Source: Lewinellaceae bacterium (GTDB taxonomy: Bacteria; Bacteroidota; Bacteroidia; Chitinophagales; Saprospiraceae). Taken from it: 64,000 bases of DNA. Made by a program: the position numbers and the translations under genes. The stretch is from contig JACJYC010000003.1 of the NCBI GenBank assembly GCA_020636325.1, positions 124,001 through 188,000 of the forward strand, in the 5' to 3' direction. The notes below the pieces were generated by a model. That model was not told the DNA's origin and ran no database searches. It saw only the letters and a program-made list of their open reading frames with translations. Shown in pieces: positions 35,085 to 45,346 of this stretch (positions are counted from its first letter, which is position 1; each line of letters opens with the position of its first letter).

Positions 35085-37757
35085 ATGAAATCACCCGCCA
35101 ATCCAAGCGACCGGCCGCCATCCTGGGCGGTCTCATTCCTTGAGTGGTTTTGCCCGGATGAACTTCAGGAAAGCATCCTCGGCGATCTGCTCGAACAATT
35201 CGATCAGGACCGGGATCACCTGGGCCGACGCAGGGCACGGCAGCTGTTCGCGCTGAACGTCCTGCGCTTTTTCAGGCCTTCCCTCATTGCCAGAAACCAG
35301 TTCAATTTACCGTTTATGCATACCGGCATCCTGAAAAATCATCTGCGGGTCGCATTCCGCAGCATGAAGCGCTATACCTTTTATTCCCTTGTTAACCTCC
35401 TCGGACTCTCCCTGGCCATCGCTTTTGTCTTCCTGGCCGTCCGGTTTATCGACACCGAGCTGAGCTATGACCGGTTCCATACCCGGAAAGACCGCATCTT
35501 CCGGCTCACCTCACAATCCCGGAACCCCGAAACGGGCATTGAAAATCCCGCCAGCGCCATTACGGCCATCCCGCTGGCCAGGGATATGGCAGCCGATTTT
35601 GCCGACATCACCGATTTCACCCGGTTGGGAAGCGGTACCGCAACCCTGACCATCAAGGGCGAACCCTATCAGGAATCCGTCAGTTACGCCGATCCGGGTT
35701 TTCTCAGGATGTTCGACTTTCCGATGCCGGAAGGCGACCGGCAGACGGCATTGAGCACCCCGGGAACGGTGGTCCTGTCCAGAGAAAAAGCGGATAAATA
35801 TTTCGGAAATGAACCTGCGCTGGGCCAGTTTATCGCCATCCGGTTCAACGATACCGCCGTGAATTTGAAAGTGACCGGCGTGATCGACCCTTTGCCGGAA
35901 AAATCCAGCCTGACCTTCGATTTCCTGACCTCCATGGACCTGCTCCGCGCCATTGTCGGCGAGGAGACCTATAATTCCTACAACTACGGCATCCTGGAAA
36001 ATTACGTCCTGACCGGCGGCCAATATCCCGCAGAAACGCTTGGGCGGATGATGAGCGAGGCCCCGCAGGTCCGGCCGGACGAGACAAATGGCCGGTCAGA
36101 AATCGGATTGCAGCCGCTGACCTCCATACACCTCAACGACCACGTGACCGGAAACGCCCGGTTTACCAGCCCCCGAAAGCTCTACATCATGGCTGCGCTG
36201 GTGCTGCTGGTGATCGTAATTGCCGTCATCAATTTCATCACCCTTTCCACCAGTCACGCCCTCAACAGGATCCGGGAAATGGGGTTGCGAACCTCCTTCG
36301 GAGCAGTGCGTCGCCAGTTGAGGCGGCAAATGGTCGCTGAATCTTTTTTTCTGACATTGGCAGCTTCCATGGCAGGCATCCTGATAGCCGTCGCCATCCT
36401 TCCCTATTTCAGCACCCTGGTCGGCATCCGGGTGCCGGCATCCCTGAGTCTCCGCGAATTGGCCTTTATCCTGGTGATCGACCTGATGATCGGCTGGGTC
36501 ACGGGGAGTCTCCAGGCTTTCTTTTTGCTGAAAAACAATATCCGGAATGCGCTGCAAGGTCAGGTCAGAATCAGGAGCGCCAACGCTCCGCTCAACAAGG
36601 TCTTGCTGGTCATCCAGTTCGCACTGTCCATCCTGCTGATCAGCGGCGCCGCGGGGATCCGGCTGCAAATGCGGTATGTCCAAAACAAGGACCTCGGTTT
36701 TGAAGCCGAGCGATTGCTGGAGATCAGCATGAACAGTTCGCCGGATCAGGAGTCCGCACGGCAACTTGTCGAGCGTTTCCGGAACCTGGCTTTGCAGGAC
36801 GACAGGATCCTCGCCGTAAGCGCATCGATGAACAGCGCCCGGGAGCCCTGGACCCGGTTGATGTTCGATCAGGAAGCGGGCCCTCCGGAAGGCCTTTTTT
36901 ACAACCAGGTCGACCCGGCTTACCTTCGGACCATGGGCGTTGAGCTCGTCGCGGGTACCGGGTTCCATGAAACGGACGCCAATCCGGGTGACGGCATATT
37001 GGTCAATGAGGCCATGGTCCGGCATTTCGGCTGGAAAAACCCGCTGGAAGCCCGGATCCCCGGCAAGGAATTTTCCAAACCCCACCGCATCCTGGGCGTG
37101 GTCAGGGATTTTCACTTCAGTTCCCTCCACCAGCGGATCGAACCGCTCATCCTCGCTCTAGACCTGGGTTCGATAAGCTCCGGCATAACCGGATTGAACA
37201 CCTACGTCTGGCCGTCCAACCTATATCAGCTCGAAGTCCGTATCGGTCCCGGCGCATTGGAGGGGGCGTTGCGTTTCCTGGAGCAAGCCTGGAAAAAAGC
37301 CGCCCCCGACAAAGCCTTTGTCTACCATTTTGTCGACGAGTCCCTGGAAGCGGGCTATGCCGACGACTTGCGCTGGTCGAAAGTGATGGACGCGGCCGCC
37401 ACTTTTGCCGTAGTCATCGCCTGGCTGGGGTTGCTGGGGCTGATGCGGCTTTCCATCCAAAGAAGGGTCCGCGAAATGGGCATCCGGAAGGTCCTGGGGG
37501 CTTCCTACACCGGGATAGCCGGGCTGTTATCGGGGCAATACATCGCCCTGATCGCGGCAGGGGCCGCCATTGCTTTCCCCGCAGGGTGGTGGCTGATGCA
37601 GCGGTGGCTGGCCTCCTTTTCGTACCGGGTCGAGCTGAGCCCCTTGTTGTTCCTGTTTTCCGGTTTTATTGTCCTGCTCCTTTCGCTGGGGTCGTTATGG
37701 CTTCAAGCGCTGAAAGCAGCCATGGCCGATCCGGTGGAGACGTTGAAAGGGGAGTGA
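35085..37757 (+). CDS. FtsX-family ABC transporter permease with N-terminal prefix domain
   Basis: 890 aa from the ATG at 35085. Residues about 10-65 (PPSWAVSFLEWFCPDELQES, ILGDLLEQFDQD) are the permease prefix domain seen only in PadR-linked permeases. Eight membrane segments follow, in the order of a tandem FtsX protein: one plus a periplasmic MacB core domain (about 140-355), three more, then a second set with the same arrangement ending MADPVETLKGE. Both LRTSFGAVRRQL and IRKVLGASYTGI repeats are conserved. No ATPase is encoded beside it. Probably a mechanotransmission-type or antimicrobial-peptide permease, substrate unknown. Confidence 0.9.
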   Translation: MKSPANPSDRPPSWAVSFLEWFCPDELQESILGDLLEQFDQDRDHLGRRRARQLFALNVLRFFRPSLIARNQFNLPFMHTGILKNHLRVAFRSMKRYTFYSLVNLLGLSLAIAFVFLAVRFIDTELSYDRFHTRKDRIFRLTSQSRNPETGIENPASAITAIPLARDMAADFADITDFTRLGSGTATLTIKGEPYQESVSYADPGFLRMFDFPMPEGDRQTALSTPGTVVLSREKADKYFGNEPALGQFIAIRFNDTAVNLKVTGVIDPLPEKSSLTFDFLTSMDLLRAIVGEETYNSYNYGILENYVLTGGQYPAETLGRMMSEAPQVRPDETNGRSEIGLQPLTSIHLNDHVTGNARFTSPRKLYIMAALVLLVIVIAVINFITLSTSHALNRIREMGLRTSFGAVRRQLRRQMVAESFFLTLAASMAGILIAVAILPYFSTLVGIRVPASLSLRELAFILVIDLMIGWVTGSLQAFFLLKNNIRNALQGQVRIRSANAPLNKVLLVIQFALSILLISGAAGIRLQMRYVQNKDLGFEAERLLEISMNSSPDQESARQLVERFRNLALQDDRILAVSASMNSAREPWTRLMFDQEAGPPEGLFYNQVDPAYLRTMGVELVAGTGFHETDANPGDGILVNEAMVRHFGWKNPLEARIPGKEFSKPHRILGVVRDFHFSSLHQRIEPLILALDLGSISSGITGLNTYVWPSNLYQLEVRIGPGALEGALRFLEQAWKKAAPDKAFVYHFVDESLEAGYADDLRWSKVMDAAATFAVVIAWLGLLGLMRLSIQRRVREMGIRKVLGASYTGIAGLLSGQYIALIAAGAAIAFPAGWWLMQRWLASFSYRVELSPLLFLFSGFIVLLLSLGSLWLQALKAAMADPVETLKGE

Positions 37758-37763
37758 CTTCGA

Positions 37764-37782
37764 CTCCGATCAGTCATCGGAG
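37764..37782. terminator. Hairpin between convergent genes
   Basis: CTCCGAT, loop CAGTC, ATCGGAG. It is the only structure in the 34-bp gap between the permease stop and the stop of the minus-strand propeller gene. There is no T-tract, so it is only a weak terminator candidate. Confidence 0.35.
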
Positions 37783-37791
37783 GCGGAACGC

Positions 37792-39543
37792 TCAAAGGCC
37801 GTGTTCGGCAACCGCCATAATGGTCATCATATCCGCTTCCCGGATAGGCGTCAGGCTCCAGGAGCGGAAGGAGACAAAACCGGCGCCCGGCCTGTTGCCG
37901 AAAGGCTTATAAAAAGAAACGATCCGGCCGAACTCATTGGCAGCCAGGACAACGAGCCCTTCACCACCTCCGATCGTTGACCCCGGCGCTGTGAATTCGG
38001 CCGGCAACCCCCATTCCAAACCGGCATTCGTGGTCTTGGCGTAATACGTGCCGAAATCCATATGGATGTCAAAATCCAGGCCCAGCAGTTTTGCCGAATA
38101 CCCCGGATTAAAGGCTACAATATTGAGGTCCTTATCGGGTGTCCAGTACTTGGGCAAAAAGGCCAGCCAAACGACCTTACCGCCCGATTCCATGTATTTT
38201 TTCAGCAGGCTTTGGTCCGGATCATCTCCCGAAACATCCCCCGGCAGGTATTCATGGGCGAAGACGACGACGCTGGGGTTGCCGTCCCGGATCCGGTCCC
38301 GCATGAATTGCCCCAGGTCCGTGGTATCGAGTCGCTGGTAGCCCTGTTCTTCCAACCAGGGTGCAATGCGCTTATCCGACAATAATTCGTTTTCGACGAT
38401 TTTCCGGGGCTGATAAACGGCTTTGAAGGTCGGAGGGCCATTTTCAAAGGCGTAGACTCGCCCGTTGTCGCTGCCGATATAGAGCACGCCGTTTTCCAGG
38501 GCGGGTGACGAAAGCACTGCATTGCCGGTCTGATATTCCCAGGCTACTTTTCCGGTTTCCTTTTCAAATCCGTAAACCTTGCCGTTGAAGGAGCCGGCGT
38601 ATACATTCCGGCTGTCGGTCACAGGCGTGGCATATACGTAAGCTTTACAGTTGTACTGCCATCGCTCCTTACCGGTTTCAAGGTCAAAGGCGGAGAACAC
38701 GAGCTGGTCCGACCACCCCACAAAAACCGTTTGGCCGTCAATTACCGGCGCGCTGCCGACCCAGGAGGCCCCGTAAGCAAACCGCCATTTCTGCTCCAGT
38801 GTCCGGGCGTCGATACAGTACAGGCCGCCGTCACGGGAGCCGAAGACGAGGCGGCCGTTATTGAGGGCGGGTTGGCCGGTGATGGAGGTGCGGTCCCAAC
38901 CGTAAACTTTATCGTAGTACCCGACGCCTTCGGTTTTGAACTTTCCGGTTTCCGCACCGGTAGCGGGATCCAGGACGTAAACATAGCCGTCGAAGGCAGG
39001 GACGAACAGCCGGTTTTCCGCAACCAGCGGGGCAGCCCGGATCTTGTCGCCGGCCTCAAATGACCAGGTCTCTTTCCCGGTCTTCAGGTCGAGGGCGTAC
39101 AGGTGGTGGTCACCGGAGCCGATCAGGACCTGCCTGCCCGAGATCACCGGCATCGGCGTATAATAATCCCACCCCCAGGTATGCGGGGCGGAACCTTGCA
39201 TTTTGAACTGCCAGGCGGGTTTGCCGGTTGAGGCCTTCAGGGCGTAAACCCGGTTGTCGCGGCTTTGAAAAATCACTTTTCCGTCGGCGACCGCGGGGGT
39301 GCAGGTGATCGCGCCGCCGGTTTTGAATTGCCATACGAGCCGGCCCGCGGCTTTGTCCAGGCAAAAAAGGACCCCGTCTGAATTGCCGAAATAGAGTCGG
39401 TCCCCGTCGATTGCCATACCGCCTCTAACGGGTGCGCCTGCGTCGTATTGCCAGCGGATATGCGGGTGATCGATGGATCCTTGCTGAGAAAACAGCGGGA
39501 GGGCGGCGCCGAGCAGCACCAGGATTAAAAAGTTGGCTCGCAT
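37792..39543 (-). CDS. Secreted PQQ-type beta-propeller protein with C-terminal GATase-like domain
   Basis: 583 aa with a signal peptide (to about 20, LFSQQ). About eight PQQ-like blades with the LYALDLKTGKETWSFEAG and VYVLDPATGAETGKF pattern fill residues 25-385. Residues about 390-583 (PSVVVFAHEYLPGD, YMESGGKVVWLAFLP) resemble a ThuA/GATase1-like alpha-beta domain without an evident catalytic Cys. PQQ dehydrogenase catalytic residues are not apparent, so it is more likely a binding or scaffold protein than a dehydrogenase. It diverges from the glycoamylase-family gene with a 168-bp shared control region. Confidence 0.75.
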   Translation of the reverse strand: MRANFLILVLLGAALPLFSQQGSIDHPHIRWQYDAGAPVRGGMAIDGDRLYFGNSDGVLFCLDKAAGRLVWQFKTGGAITCTPAVADGKVIFQSRDNRVYALKASTGKPAWQFKMQGSAPHTWGWDYYTPMPVISGRQVLIGSGDHHLYALDLKTGKETWSFEAGDKIRAAPLVAENRLFVPAFDGYVYVLDPATGAETGKFKTEGVGYYDKVYGWDRTSITGQPALNNGRLVFGSRDGGLYCIDARTLEQKWRFAYGASWVGSAPVIDGQTVFVGWSDQLVFSAFDLETGKERWQYNCKAYVYATPVTDSRNVYAGSFNGKVYGFEKETGKVAWEYQTGNAVLSSPALENGVLYIGSDNGRVYAFENGPPTFKAVYQPRKIVENELLSDKRIAPWLEEQGYQRLDTTDLGQFMRDRIRDGNPSVVVFAHEYLPGDVSGDDPDQSLLKKYMESGGKVVWLAFLPKYWTPDKDLNIVAFNPGYSAKLLGLDFDIHMDFGTYYAKTTNAGLEWGLPAEFTAPGSTIGGGEGLVVLAANEFGRIVSFYKPFGNRPGAGFVSFRSWSLTPIREADMMTIMAVAEHGL

Positions 39544-39684
39544 AACAACAGTCCTTTTGGTGTGATAATGGTGATTCCGAATAATGGGCTAAAATACCGA
39601 TTTCAACGGGAAATGCGGTTATTTTTCTTTTTCGGAAGGGTCGGAGAATCTGCAAACGAACGTTGCCAAACCCGGCGGTTTGAA

Positions 39685-39692
39685 TATATTTG
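39685..39692 (+). promoter_or_regulatory. -7 promoter box TATATTTG
   Basis: Exact consensus, 19 bp before the ATG at 39712. It is followed by AAAGGAG, an unusually good Shine-Dalgarno for this organism. Confidence 0.65.
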
Positions 39693-39711
39693 CCGGGAAA
39701 GGAGTTCAACC

Positions 39712-41058
39712 ATGCACCGACTTACATTGTTCACCCTGACCGCCTGCCTTGGCCTGTTCCTGATTTCCGCTTCAACCCTTGCACAGGTCCCCAAAGCGCT
39801 CATCCAAAAAAACCTGTCCGATGAGGAACTGCTCGACCTGGTTCAGCGCCAGACCTTCCGGTATTTCTGGGATTTCGGTCACCCCGTGAGCGGGATGGCC
39901 CGGGAGCGCAGCAATACGTCGTTCGGATACGGGGACGAGGTGGTCACTACGGGCGGCACCGGGTTCGGGGTCATGGCCATCATTGTAGCGGCCGACCGGC
40001 AATGGATCACCCGCGAACAGGCCGCCGAACGGTTGAACAAAATGGTGGATTTCCTGCTCAAGGCCAACCATTACCACGGCGTTTTTCCCCACTGGCTGGA
40101 CGGCGCTACGGGCAAAACCATCCCCTTCAGCCGCAAGGACGACGGCGGCGACCTCGTGGAAACGGCCTACCTGATGCAGGGCCTGCTCTGCGCGCGCGCC
40201 TATTTTGACGGCCCCGAGGACCCGGAGCGCCGGCTGCGGCAGCGCATCACCTGGCTATGGGACGACGTGGAGTGGAACTGGCACACCGCCGGCTCCAACA
40301 ACCAGCTGTACTGGCACTGGAGCCCCAATCACGGCTGGGCCATGAACTTCGAATTGCGGGGTTGGAACGAGTGCCTGATCACTTACATCCTCGCCGCTTC
40401 TTCCAAAAAGTACAGCATTACCCCGCAGGTTTACCACAAGTGCTGGGCGCAAAGCAACCATTTCACCAACGGCAAGGAATACTACGGGATCCGCCTTCCG
40501 CTGGGATTCGATTACGGCGGTCCGCTGTTCTTTGCCCATTACTCCTTTCTGGGGGTGGATCCGCACGGCCTCAAGGACCGGTACGCCGACTACTGGGAAC
40601 AGAACCGCAACCATACCCTGATCAATTACCGGCATTGCGTCGAGAATCCGAAAGGCTTCAAAGGCTACGGCCCGGATTGCTGGGGACTGACCGCTTCCGA
40701 CAACTTCAACGGATACGGCGCCCACAACCCCGGCAACGACCTCGGCGTGATCAGCCCCACGGCGGCCCTCTCCTCCTTTCCGTATACCCCTGAAGAATCC
40801 ATGCGCGCACTTCGCCATTTCTACGAGGATCTGGGCGACCGGATCTGGACCGGGTACGGGTTTTCGGATGCCTTTTCAGCAACCAAGGACTGGTACGCCG
40901 ACTCCCACCTGGCCATCGACCAGGGGCCCATCATTGTGATGATCGAAAATTACCGGAGCGGGCTGCTGTGGAAGTTATTCATGAACATTCCGGAAATCCG
41001 GGATGGGATGAAGAAACTGGGGTTTGAGAGTCCGTATTTTGATGCCCCGAAAAAATAA
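39712..41058 (+). CDS. Glycoamylase-family (GH144-like) glycoside hydrolase
   Basis: 448 aa from the ATG at 39712. The AAAGGAG 9 bp upstream and the signal peptide MHRLTLFTLTACLGLFLISA decide the start. The (alpha/alpha)6-barrel family (PF10091-like) is recognisable from FRYFWDFGHP, GGTGFGVMAIIVAADR, ELRGWNECLITYILAASS, GPLFFAHYSFLGVDP, CWGLTASD and DQGPIIVMIENYRSGLLWKLFM. GH144 endo-beta-1,2-glucanases belong here, so a glucan-degrading role is likely but the substrate is not proven. The protein should be periplasmic or secreted; no T9SS domain is present. Confidence 0.85.
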   Translation: MHRLTLFTLTACLGLFLISASTLAQVPKALIQKNLSDEELLDLVQRQTFRYFWDFGHPVSGMARERSNTSFGYGDEVVTTGGTGFGVMAIIVAADRQWITREQAAERLNKMVDFLLKANHYHGVFPHWLDGATGKTIPFSRKDDGGDLVETAYLMQGLLCARAYFDGPEDPERRLRQRITWLWDDVEWNWHTAGSNNQLYWHWSPNHGWAMNFELRGWNECLITYILAASSKKYSITPQVYHKCWAQSNHFTNGKEYYGIRLPLGFDYGGPLFFAHYSFLGVDPHGLKDRYADYWEQNRNHTLINYRHCVENPKGFKGYGPDCWGLTASDNFNGYGAHNPGNDLGVISPTAALSSFPYTPEESMRALRHFYEDLGDRIWTGYGFSDAFSATKDWYADSHLAIDQGPIIVMIENYRSGLLWKLFMNIPEIRDGMKKLGFESPYFDAPKK

Positions 41059-41204
41059 AAATCCGTACTTACGTCAGCCTGTTATATCTTAGTCCTGCCT
41101 GATGGGTAACATTCCTGTTCATCCCCTGATTTAAGCGAAACGGTTCATCTATTCGCACCTGAAGCAATTCCATTTATTTAATCGACACTTAAAAACCCGA
41201 AACA

Positions 41205-42404
41205 ATGAAAAGTCCAATTTTCTTTTTTGCAATGCTTGCCTTGATCAGCTTATTTTCGTGCAAAGGACCGAAGGGGCCCGAAACCCCGTCAGGGACATTC
41301 CCGGAAGCCAATGCCAGCATAAAAGCGGATCAGGCAGCTGATCTGACCTTCAGCTGGACAACGGATGAAGTGACCCGTCAGGCAGCCGCTCCGGGTGATC
41401 AATCCCTGCAATTGTTCCGAATGACATCGGCGACGGAAAACAATGGAAAGAAACTTTATCAATTCACCATGGTGGAGGAACACAAGGTGGAAAGCGGCAA
41501 AACTTCCGTCAAGCGCTCCGAAAACAACCGGCAAAGCCAGCAAACGCTCCCAAGTGATAATATCTATGCCTGGAGGGTCGTAGGAACAGGGGCTGACGGG
41601 AACAGGGTGATGGTACACAGCCTTTCCTCTTTCGGGGTCGGAAATCCGTCGAATGCCGCCAATAGTTTCCTTCAGGTGTCGAATACACCTTCCATCATGT
41701 GTTATGATACCATCTGGCAACCCAACTGCAGTTCATTTGACATAAAATCGTATGAATGCGGCCCGATCATTCATATTGTTAACCTGGAAAGCGCCGATTT
41801 TTTATCCAACAATCTCCAATTCCGCTCCATGAATTATGATACGATCGGGGATTGCATCAATTTGGACCCCACTTTCATGCTTGAAGGGTACCTGAGATTT
41901 TCTGTGGACGTCCCGTGCGAAAAGAAAAATATCGTCGGCAACAGTTTTATCCAGACCATCCTTTTCAAAGACCGCGATACAATTCCGGCCGCTGAAATGA
42001 TCACAAAGGAGATCAGGATCAACGACACCATCTCTACTGACCTGATCATCAAACCCGACCAATACCTGGAGAATTGTTCGTCAGGCAAAAAAGTTTGCAA
42101 AGCGCTGGTCAACGTTTATATTAAGTTTGAAGTAAAAACCGGGGCCGACGGTCAGCCGTTGCCGTACGATTTTGTCTTTTATCTGCCGATGGAATCAACG
42201 CATGTGGCCATAGACCTGGTCAGCCAAAGCCTGAACCATGCCCAAACGGCAGCACGCCAGGGAAAAACACACCAGCATAACGTTACCGATTGCACAAGTT
42301 ATTCTACGTTTTCGCTTGATTACTATCTTTGTCTGGATAGTAAAACAGGCGAGCACGTTTCCGGGCACGTTGTTCCTTTCCATTTGAACTTTTGCCCCAT
42401 CTGA
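41205..42404 (+). CDS. Lipoprotein of unknown function
   Basis: 399 aa. The lipobox ISLFSC (Cys about 19) predicts a membrane-anchored lipoprotein. The first half has a domain with FSWTTDEVTRQ and NIYAWRVVGTGADGNRVMVHS that looks like a fibronectin-type beta sandwich. The second half has several Cys residues (for example CYDTIWQPNCSS and CSSGKKVC). No known family is recognised. It precedes the TPR-CHAT gene by 65 bp, which has its own promoter box. Confidence 0.6.
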   Translation: MKSPIFFFAMLALISLFSCKGPKGPETPSGTFPEANASIKADQAADLTFSWTTDEVTRQAAAPGDQSLQLFRMTSATENNGKKLYQFTMVEEHKVESGKTSVKRSENNRQSQQTLPSDNIYAWRVVGTGADGNRVMVHSLSSFGVGNPSNAANSFLQVSNTPSIMCYDTIWQPNCSSFDIKSYECGPIIHIVNLESADFLSNNLQFRSMNYDTIGDCINLDPTFMLEGYLRFSVDVPCEKKNIVGNSFIQTILFKDRDTIPAAEMITKEIRINDTISTDLIIKPDQYLENCSSGKKVCKALVNVYIKFEVKTGADGQPLPYDFVFYLPMESTHVAIDLVSQSLNHAQTAARQGKTHQHNVTDCTSYSTFSLDYYLCLDSKTGEHVSGHVVPFHLNFCPI

Positions 42405-42444
42405 TCGACAGCGATGATTTAGCCCGCCAATAAAGGAAAAGCCT

Positions 42445-42452
42445 TAGATTTG
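42445..42452 (+). promoter_or_regulatory. -7 promoter box TAGATTTG
   Basis: Exact consensus 17 bp before the ATG of the TPR-CHAT gene, giving a very short leader. Confidence 0.6.
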
Positions 42453-42469
42453 TAAGCAAACCTGAAACC

Positions 42470-45343
42470 ATGCTTCCGGATTTAAGGCTTTTTCCCTGGG
42501 GCAAGCTCTTATTGTATTTACTCCTTCTTCATTCCTGTTCGCCGGTTGCCGGGCAGCGAACGCCCCGATATCCCGGTTTTGAAAAGGATTCCATTCAGGC
42601 CGTCACCTATTTCAACATCGCAGATACCAGTTATATGGATGTTGACAAATGCATACGGTATTCCCATAGGGCAATCCCGTTGTTAAAAAAGACGGGGCAG
42701 TGGGAGAAATACGTTTACGTGCTGACGGGACTGAGCTATTGTTACGGCATAAAGGAGCAATACGACAGTATCGAAACCAACAATATCCTGGCCTACCAGG
42801 AAGCCCGGCGTTACCTGACCCCGGACAAGGCCCCTTATATGGCGTCCCTTAATAACCTGGCAATCGTCTACACGGATTATAAACTGGATTATGACCGGGC
42901 GCTGGACTATTACCAGGAAGCCCTCATGTCGTTCGACAGTGCCCGAAGCCTGCTGTCTTTCAAGGCAACCATTTTGAAAAACATCGGTCGCGTTTACCTG
43001 AAAAAAGGCGATTTCATCCGGTCTGAGATCTATTTTAACGAAGCCTATACCTCCTACCTGCAAGCTTTCCATGATCCTGTATATGCGGACAAGGAAGATA
43101 TCCTGAGTTTCCGGATTGCCGAAGTCTTCCAGGACCTCGCCATGGTCAATCAGTACCAGCAAAAATTCCGGACGGCCGAAAAATATCTTCTGGACATGCT
43201 TGAACTGATGCAAACCAATAAAAAGGCGTTCAACAACCGGTATTATGTCTATTGTTATACCAACCTGGCGGAAGTTGAGCTGAAAATGGATGCCGGCCGG
43301 CAAGCCAGGACGTACCTCCAACGGGCCCTGCAATTGAAACCGCTGACAACTTCCCAGGTTTCCGCGGTGTACCGGATCTTATCGAGGGTCGATGCCGCCG
43401 ACGGCCACCTTGAAAATGCCCTGAAGGCCGCACAAAAGGCCGTTGCCGCAGCACCGGCCGAAATTCCCATCGACCGGTCCCAGGCCCACCTGACCCTGGC
43501 GGAAGCCTGGTTCAACCTGCAGGAATACGATTGCGCGCTGGAAGCCGCGGATGAGGCGATCAGTCACCTGATACCGGTGGGAAGACTTTCGGCCGATACC
43601 CCGGAATTGCCGGAGAATTTCCGGCCCCTCTCCAGGATCGACCTGGTCAACGCCCTCCAATTGAAGGCTGCCTGCCTCGAAGCGGTTTATGGGGTCCGGC
43701 ACGATATCGCGCTGTTGATCCCGGCATTGAACTGTTATTTCCAGATCTCCCGCCTGAGCGACCAATTGCGGCAGGATTATCAGTCGGAAGAATCCAAAGC
43801 CTTCCTCAGCGAATCCACCCATTCCTATTACGAAAAGGGCATTGCGGTGGCCGCACAATTGCACATTCTTCAACCCGAAGGGCGGCATATTCAGGAGATT
43901 TTCTATTTTTTTGAAAAAAGCAAGGCCGTGGTCCTCCTCGAAGAGATCAGGGCCAAAGAAGCTGAAGGCATTTTCACGCTGCCCAGGGAATGGATCGACC
44001 AGGAATACGCAATAAGGGTTGAGCTCAATTATCTCCGGCGGCTGTTGGACGCCGAAAACCGGAGATCGGTCAAAAACCAGACCAGCATTAAAACGTGGAA
44101 CAGCCGCCTGCTGGAACTGATGCGGGAAAAGGATGACCTCATAGCACGCATCGGCCGGAATTACCCGGATTATACGGCCTATACCCGCACCGAAATCCCG
44201 GATATCGGCTCGGTACAGCAGGCACTGACAGACGATAACCGGGCTATCCTTGAATTTTTTGCCGGACAGGAGAATTGTTATGCACTTTTCATCCGCCGGC
44301 ATTCAGCTGAGTTGCGAAAGATCGGCCCACCCGATTCCCTTAGATTCCTGACCAATCAGGTCGCGGAAAATCTCCGGATGGACGACCTGGAAGGCATCAG
44401 GCGGTTTCAACAGGCTGCATATCGATTATACCGGCAATTGTTCGAATCTTTTGATCTCGAAGCGATTGAAAACCTGACTATTATCCCGGACGGATTTCTG
44501 AACCTCCTGCCCTTTGAGCTGTTACTTACCCGATTGCCGCAGGACCAATCGCCTCGCCGGTACCCCTATTTACTGAACGACTGCACAACGGGTTATGCCT
44601 ATTCGGCGGCGCTGTTATCCATTCAACAGCAATCCCCCCAAAGCGGGGGCAGGGTGCTGGTAGTGGCGCCGGTCTTTGAGGACGATCCAGCCCGATACCT
44701 GCCCAACAGCGAGCTGCCCATAACCGCATTGGAACAATTCGATTGCACGGTCCTGTCGAAGAGGGAAGCAAACATCCCCGGATTTTTGAACCAGGCGGCT
44801 GACTACGGTTTAATTTACTTTTCAACCCACGCCCAAACCAGTGACAGCCTAAACAACCAGCCTTCCATCGACTTCGCCGATGGGCAGCTTTATCTCAGCG
44901 ATCTATACACCCTGCACCTGCCGGCCCACCTGGCCGTACTGAGCGCTTGCCAGACCGGGCTCGGCGACCTTCGGAAAGGCGAAGGCGTAATGAGTCTTGC
45001 CAGAGGATTCACCTATGCGGGTGTTCCAAGCGTGGTCACCAGCCTTTGGAAGGTCAACGAAAATGCAACCCATTCCATCATGCAGGATTTTTACCGCCGG
45101 CTGGCTGACGGCCTTCAAAAGGATGAAGCTTTGCGGCAAGCCAAACTCGACTATCTGAAAAAATGCCCCGACATCAAGGCGGCCCCTTATTTCTGGTCGG
45201 GTTTCATTGTCATTGGAAACACCCATACTTTCCGGTTTGAAAAAAGGGGCCGATCCGGCAAAGTCAGGTCCGCTTTTCTGATTTCAGCAATAGTCCTTAT
45301 TTTAGTCTTCGTTTTTCAATTCAGCACCAAAAAATACACCTGA
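42470..45343 (+). CDS. TPR-CHAT protein (caspase-like protease fold) with membrane anchor
   Basis: 957 aa. An N-terminal signal sequence (LLLYLLLLHSCSPVAG, possibly a lipobox) is followed by about ten TPR units (residues about 40-500). The CHAT domain follows with its His/Cys dyad: YFSTHAQ (His787) and LSACQTG (Cys827), plus GEGVMSLARGFTYAGVPSVV. A final membrane segment (SAFLISAIVLILVFVFQFST) precedes the last residues. CHAT peptidases share the caspase/separase fold and several act in defence or regulated proteolysis after TPR-based sensing. The next gene starts 3 bp after its stop, so they are co-translated. The substrate is unknown. Confidence 0.85.
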   Translation: MLPDLRLFPWGKLLLYLLLLHSCSPVAGQRTPRYPGFEKDSIQAVTYFNIADTSYMDVDKCIRYSHRAIPLLKKTGQWEKYVYVLTGLSYCYGIKEQYDSIETNNILAYQEARRYLTPDKAPYMASLNNLAIVYTDYKLDYDRALDYYQEALMSFDSARSLLSFKATILKNIGRVYLKKGDFIRSEIYFNEAYTSYLQAFHDPVYADKEDILSFRIAEVFQDLAMVNQYQQKFRTAEKYLLDMLELMQTNKKAFNNRYYVYCYTNLAEVELKMDAGRQARTYLQRALQLKPLTTSQVSAVYRILSRVDAADGHLENALKAAQKAVAAAPAEIPIDRSQAHLTLAEAWFNLQEYDCALEAADEAISHLIPVGRLSADTPELPENFRPLSRIDLVNALQLKAACLEAVYGVRHDIALLIPALNCYFQISRLSDQLRQDYQSEESKAFLSESTHSYYEKGIAVAAQLHILQPEGRHIQEIFYFFEKSKAVVLLEEIRAKEAEGIFTLPREWIDQEYAIRVELNYLRRLLDAENRRSVKNQTSIKTWNSRLLELMREKDDLIARIGRNYPDYTAYTRTEIPDIGSVQQALTDDNRAILEFFAGQENCYALFIRRHSAELRKIGPPDSLRFLTNQVAENLRMDDLEGIRRFQQAAYRLYRQLFESFDLEAIENLTIIPDGFLNLLPFELLLTRLPQDQSPRRYPYLLNDCTTGYAYSAALLSIQQQSPQSGGRVLVVAPVFEDDPARYLPNSELPITALEQFDCTVLSKREANIPGFLNQAADYGLIYFSTHAQTSDSLNNQPSIDFADGQLYLSDLYTLHLPAHLAVLSACQTGLGDLRKGEGVMSLARGFTYAGVPSVVTSLWKVNENATHSIMQDFYRRLADGLQKDEALRQAKLDYLKKCPDIKAAPYFWSGFIVIGNTHTFRFEKRGRSGKVRSAFLISAIVLILVFVFQFSTKKYT

Positions 45344-45346
45344 GCC

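Noticed and set aside
41104..41110. GGGTAAC upstream of the lipoprotein gene at 41205, as an ECF box
   Set aside because: It lacks the following CTTT and the ATRC at the matching distance.
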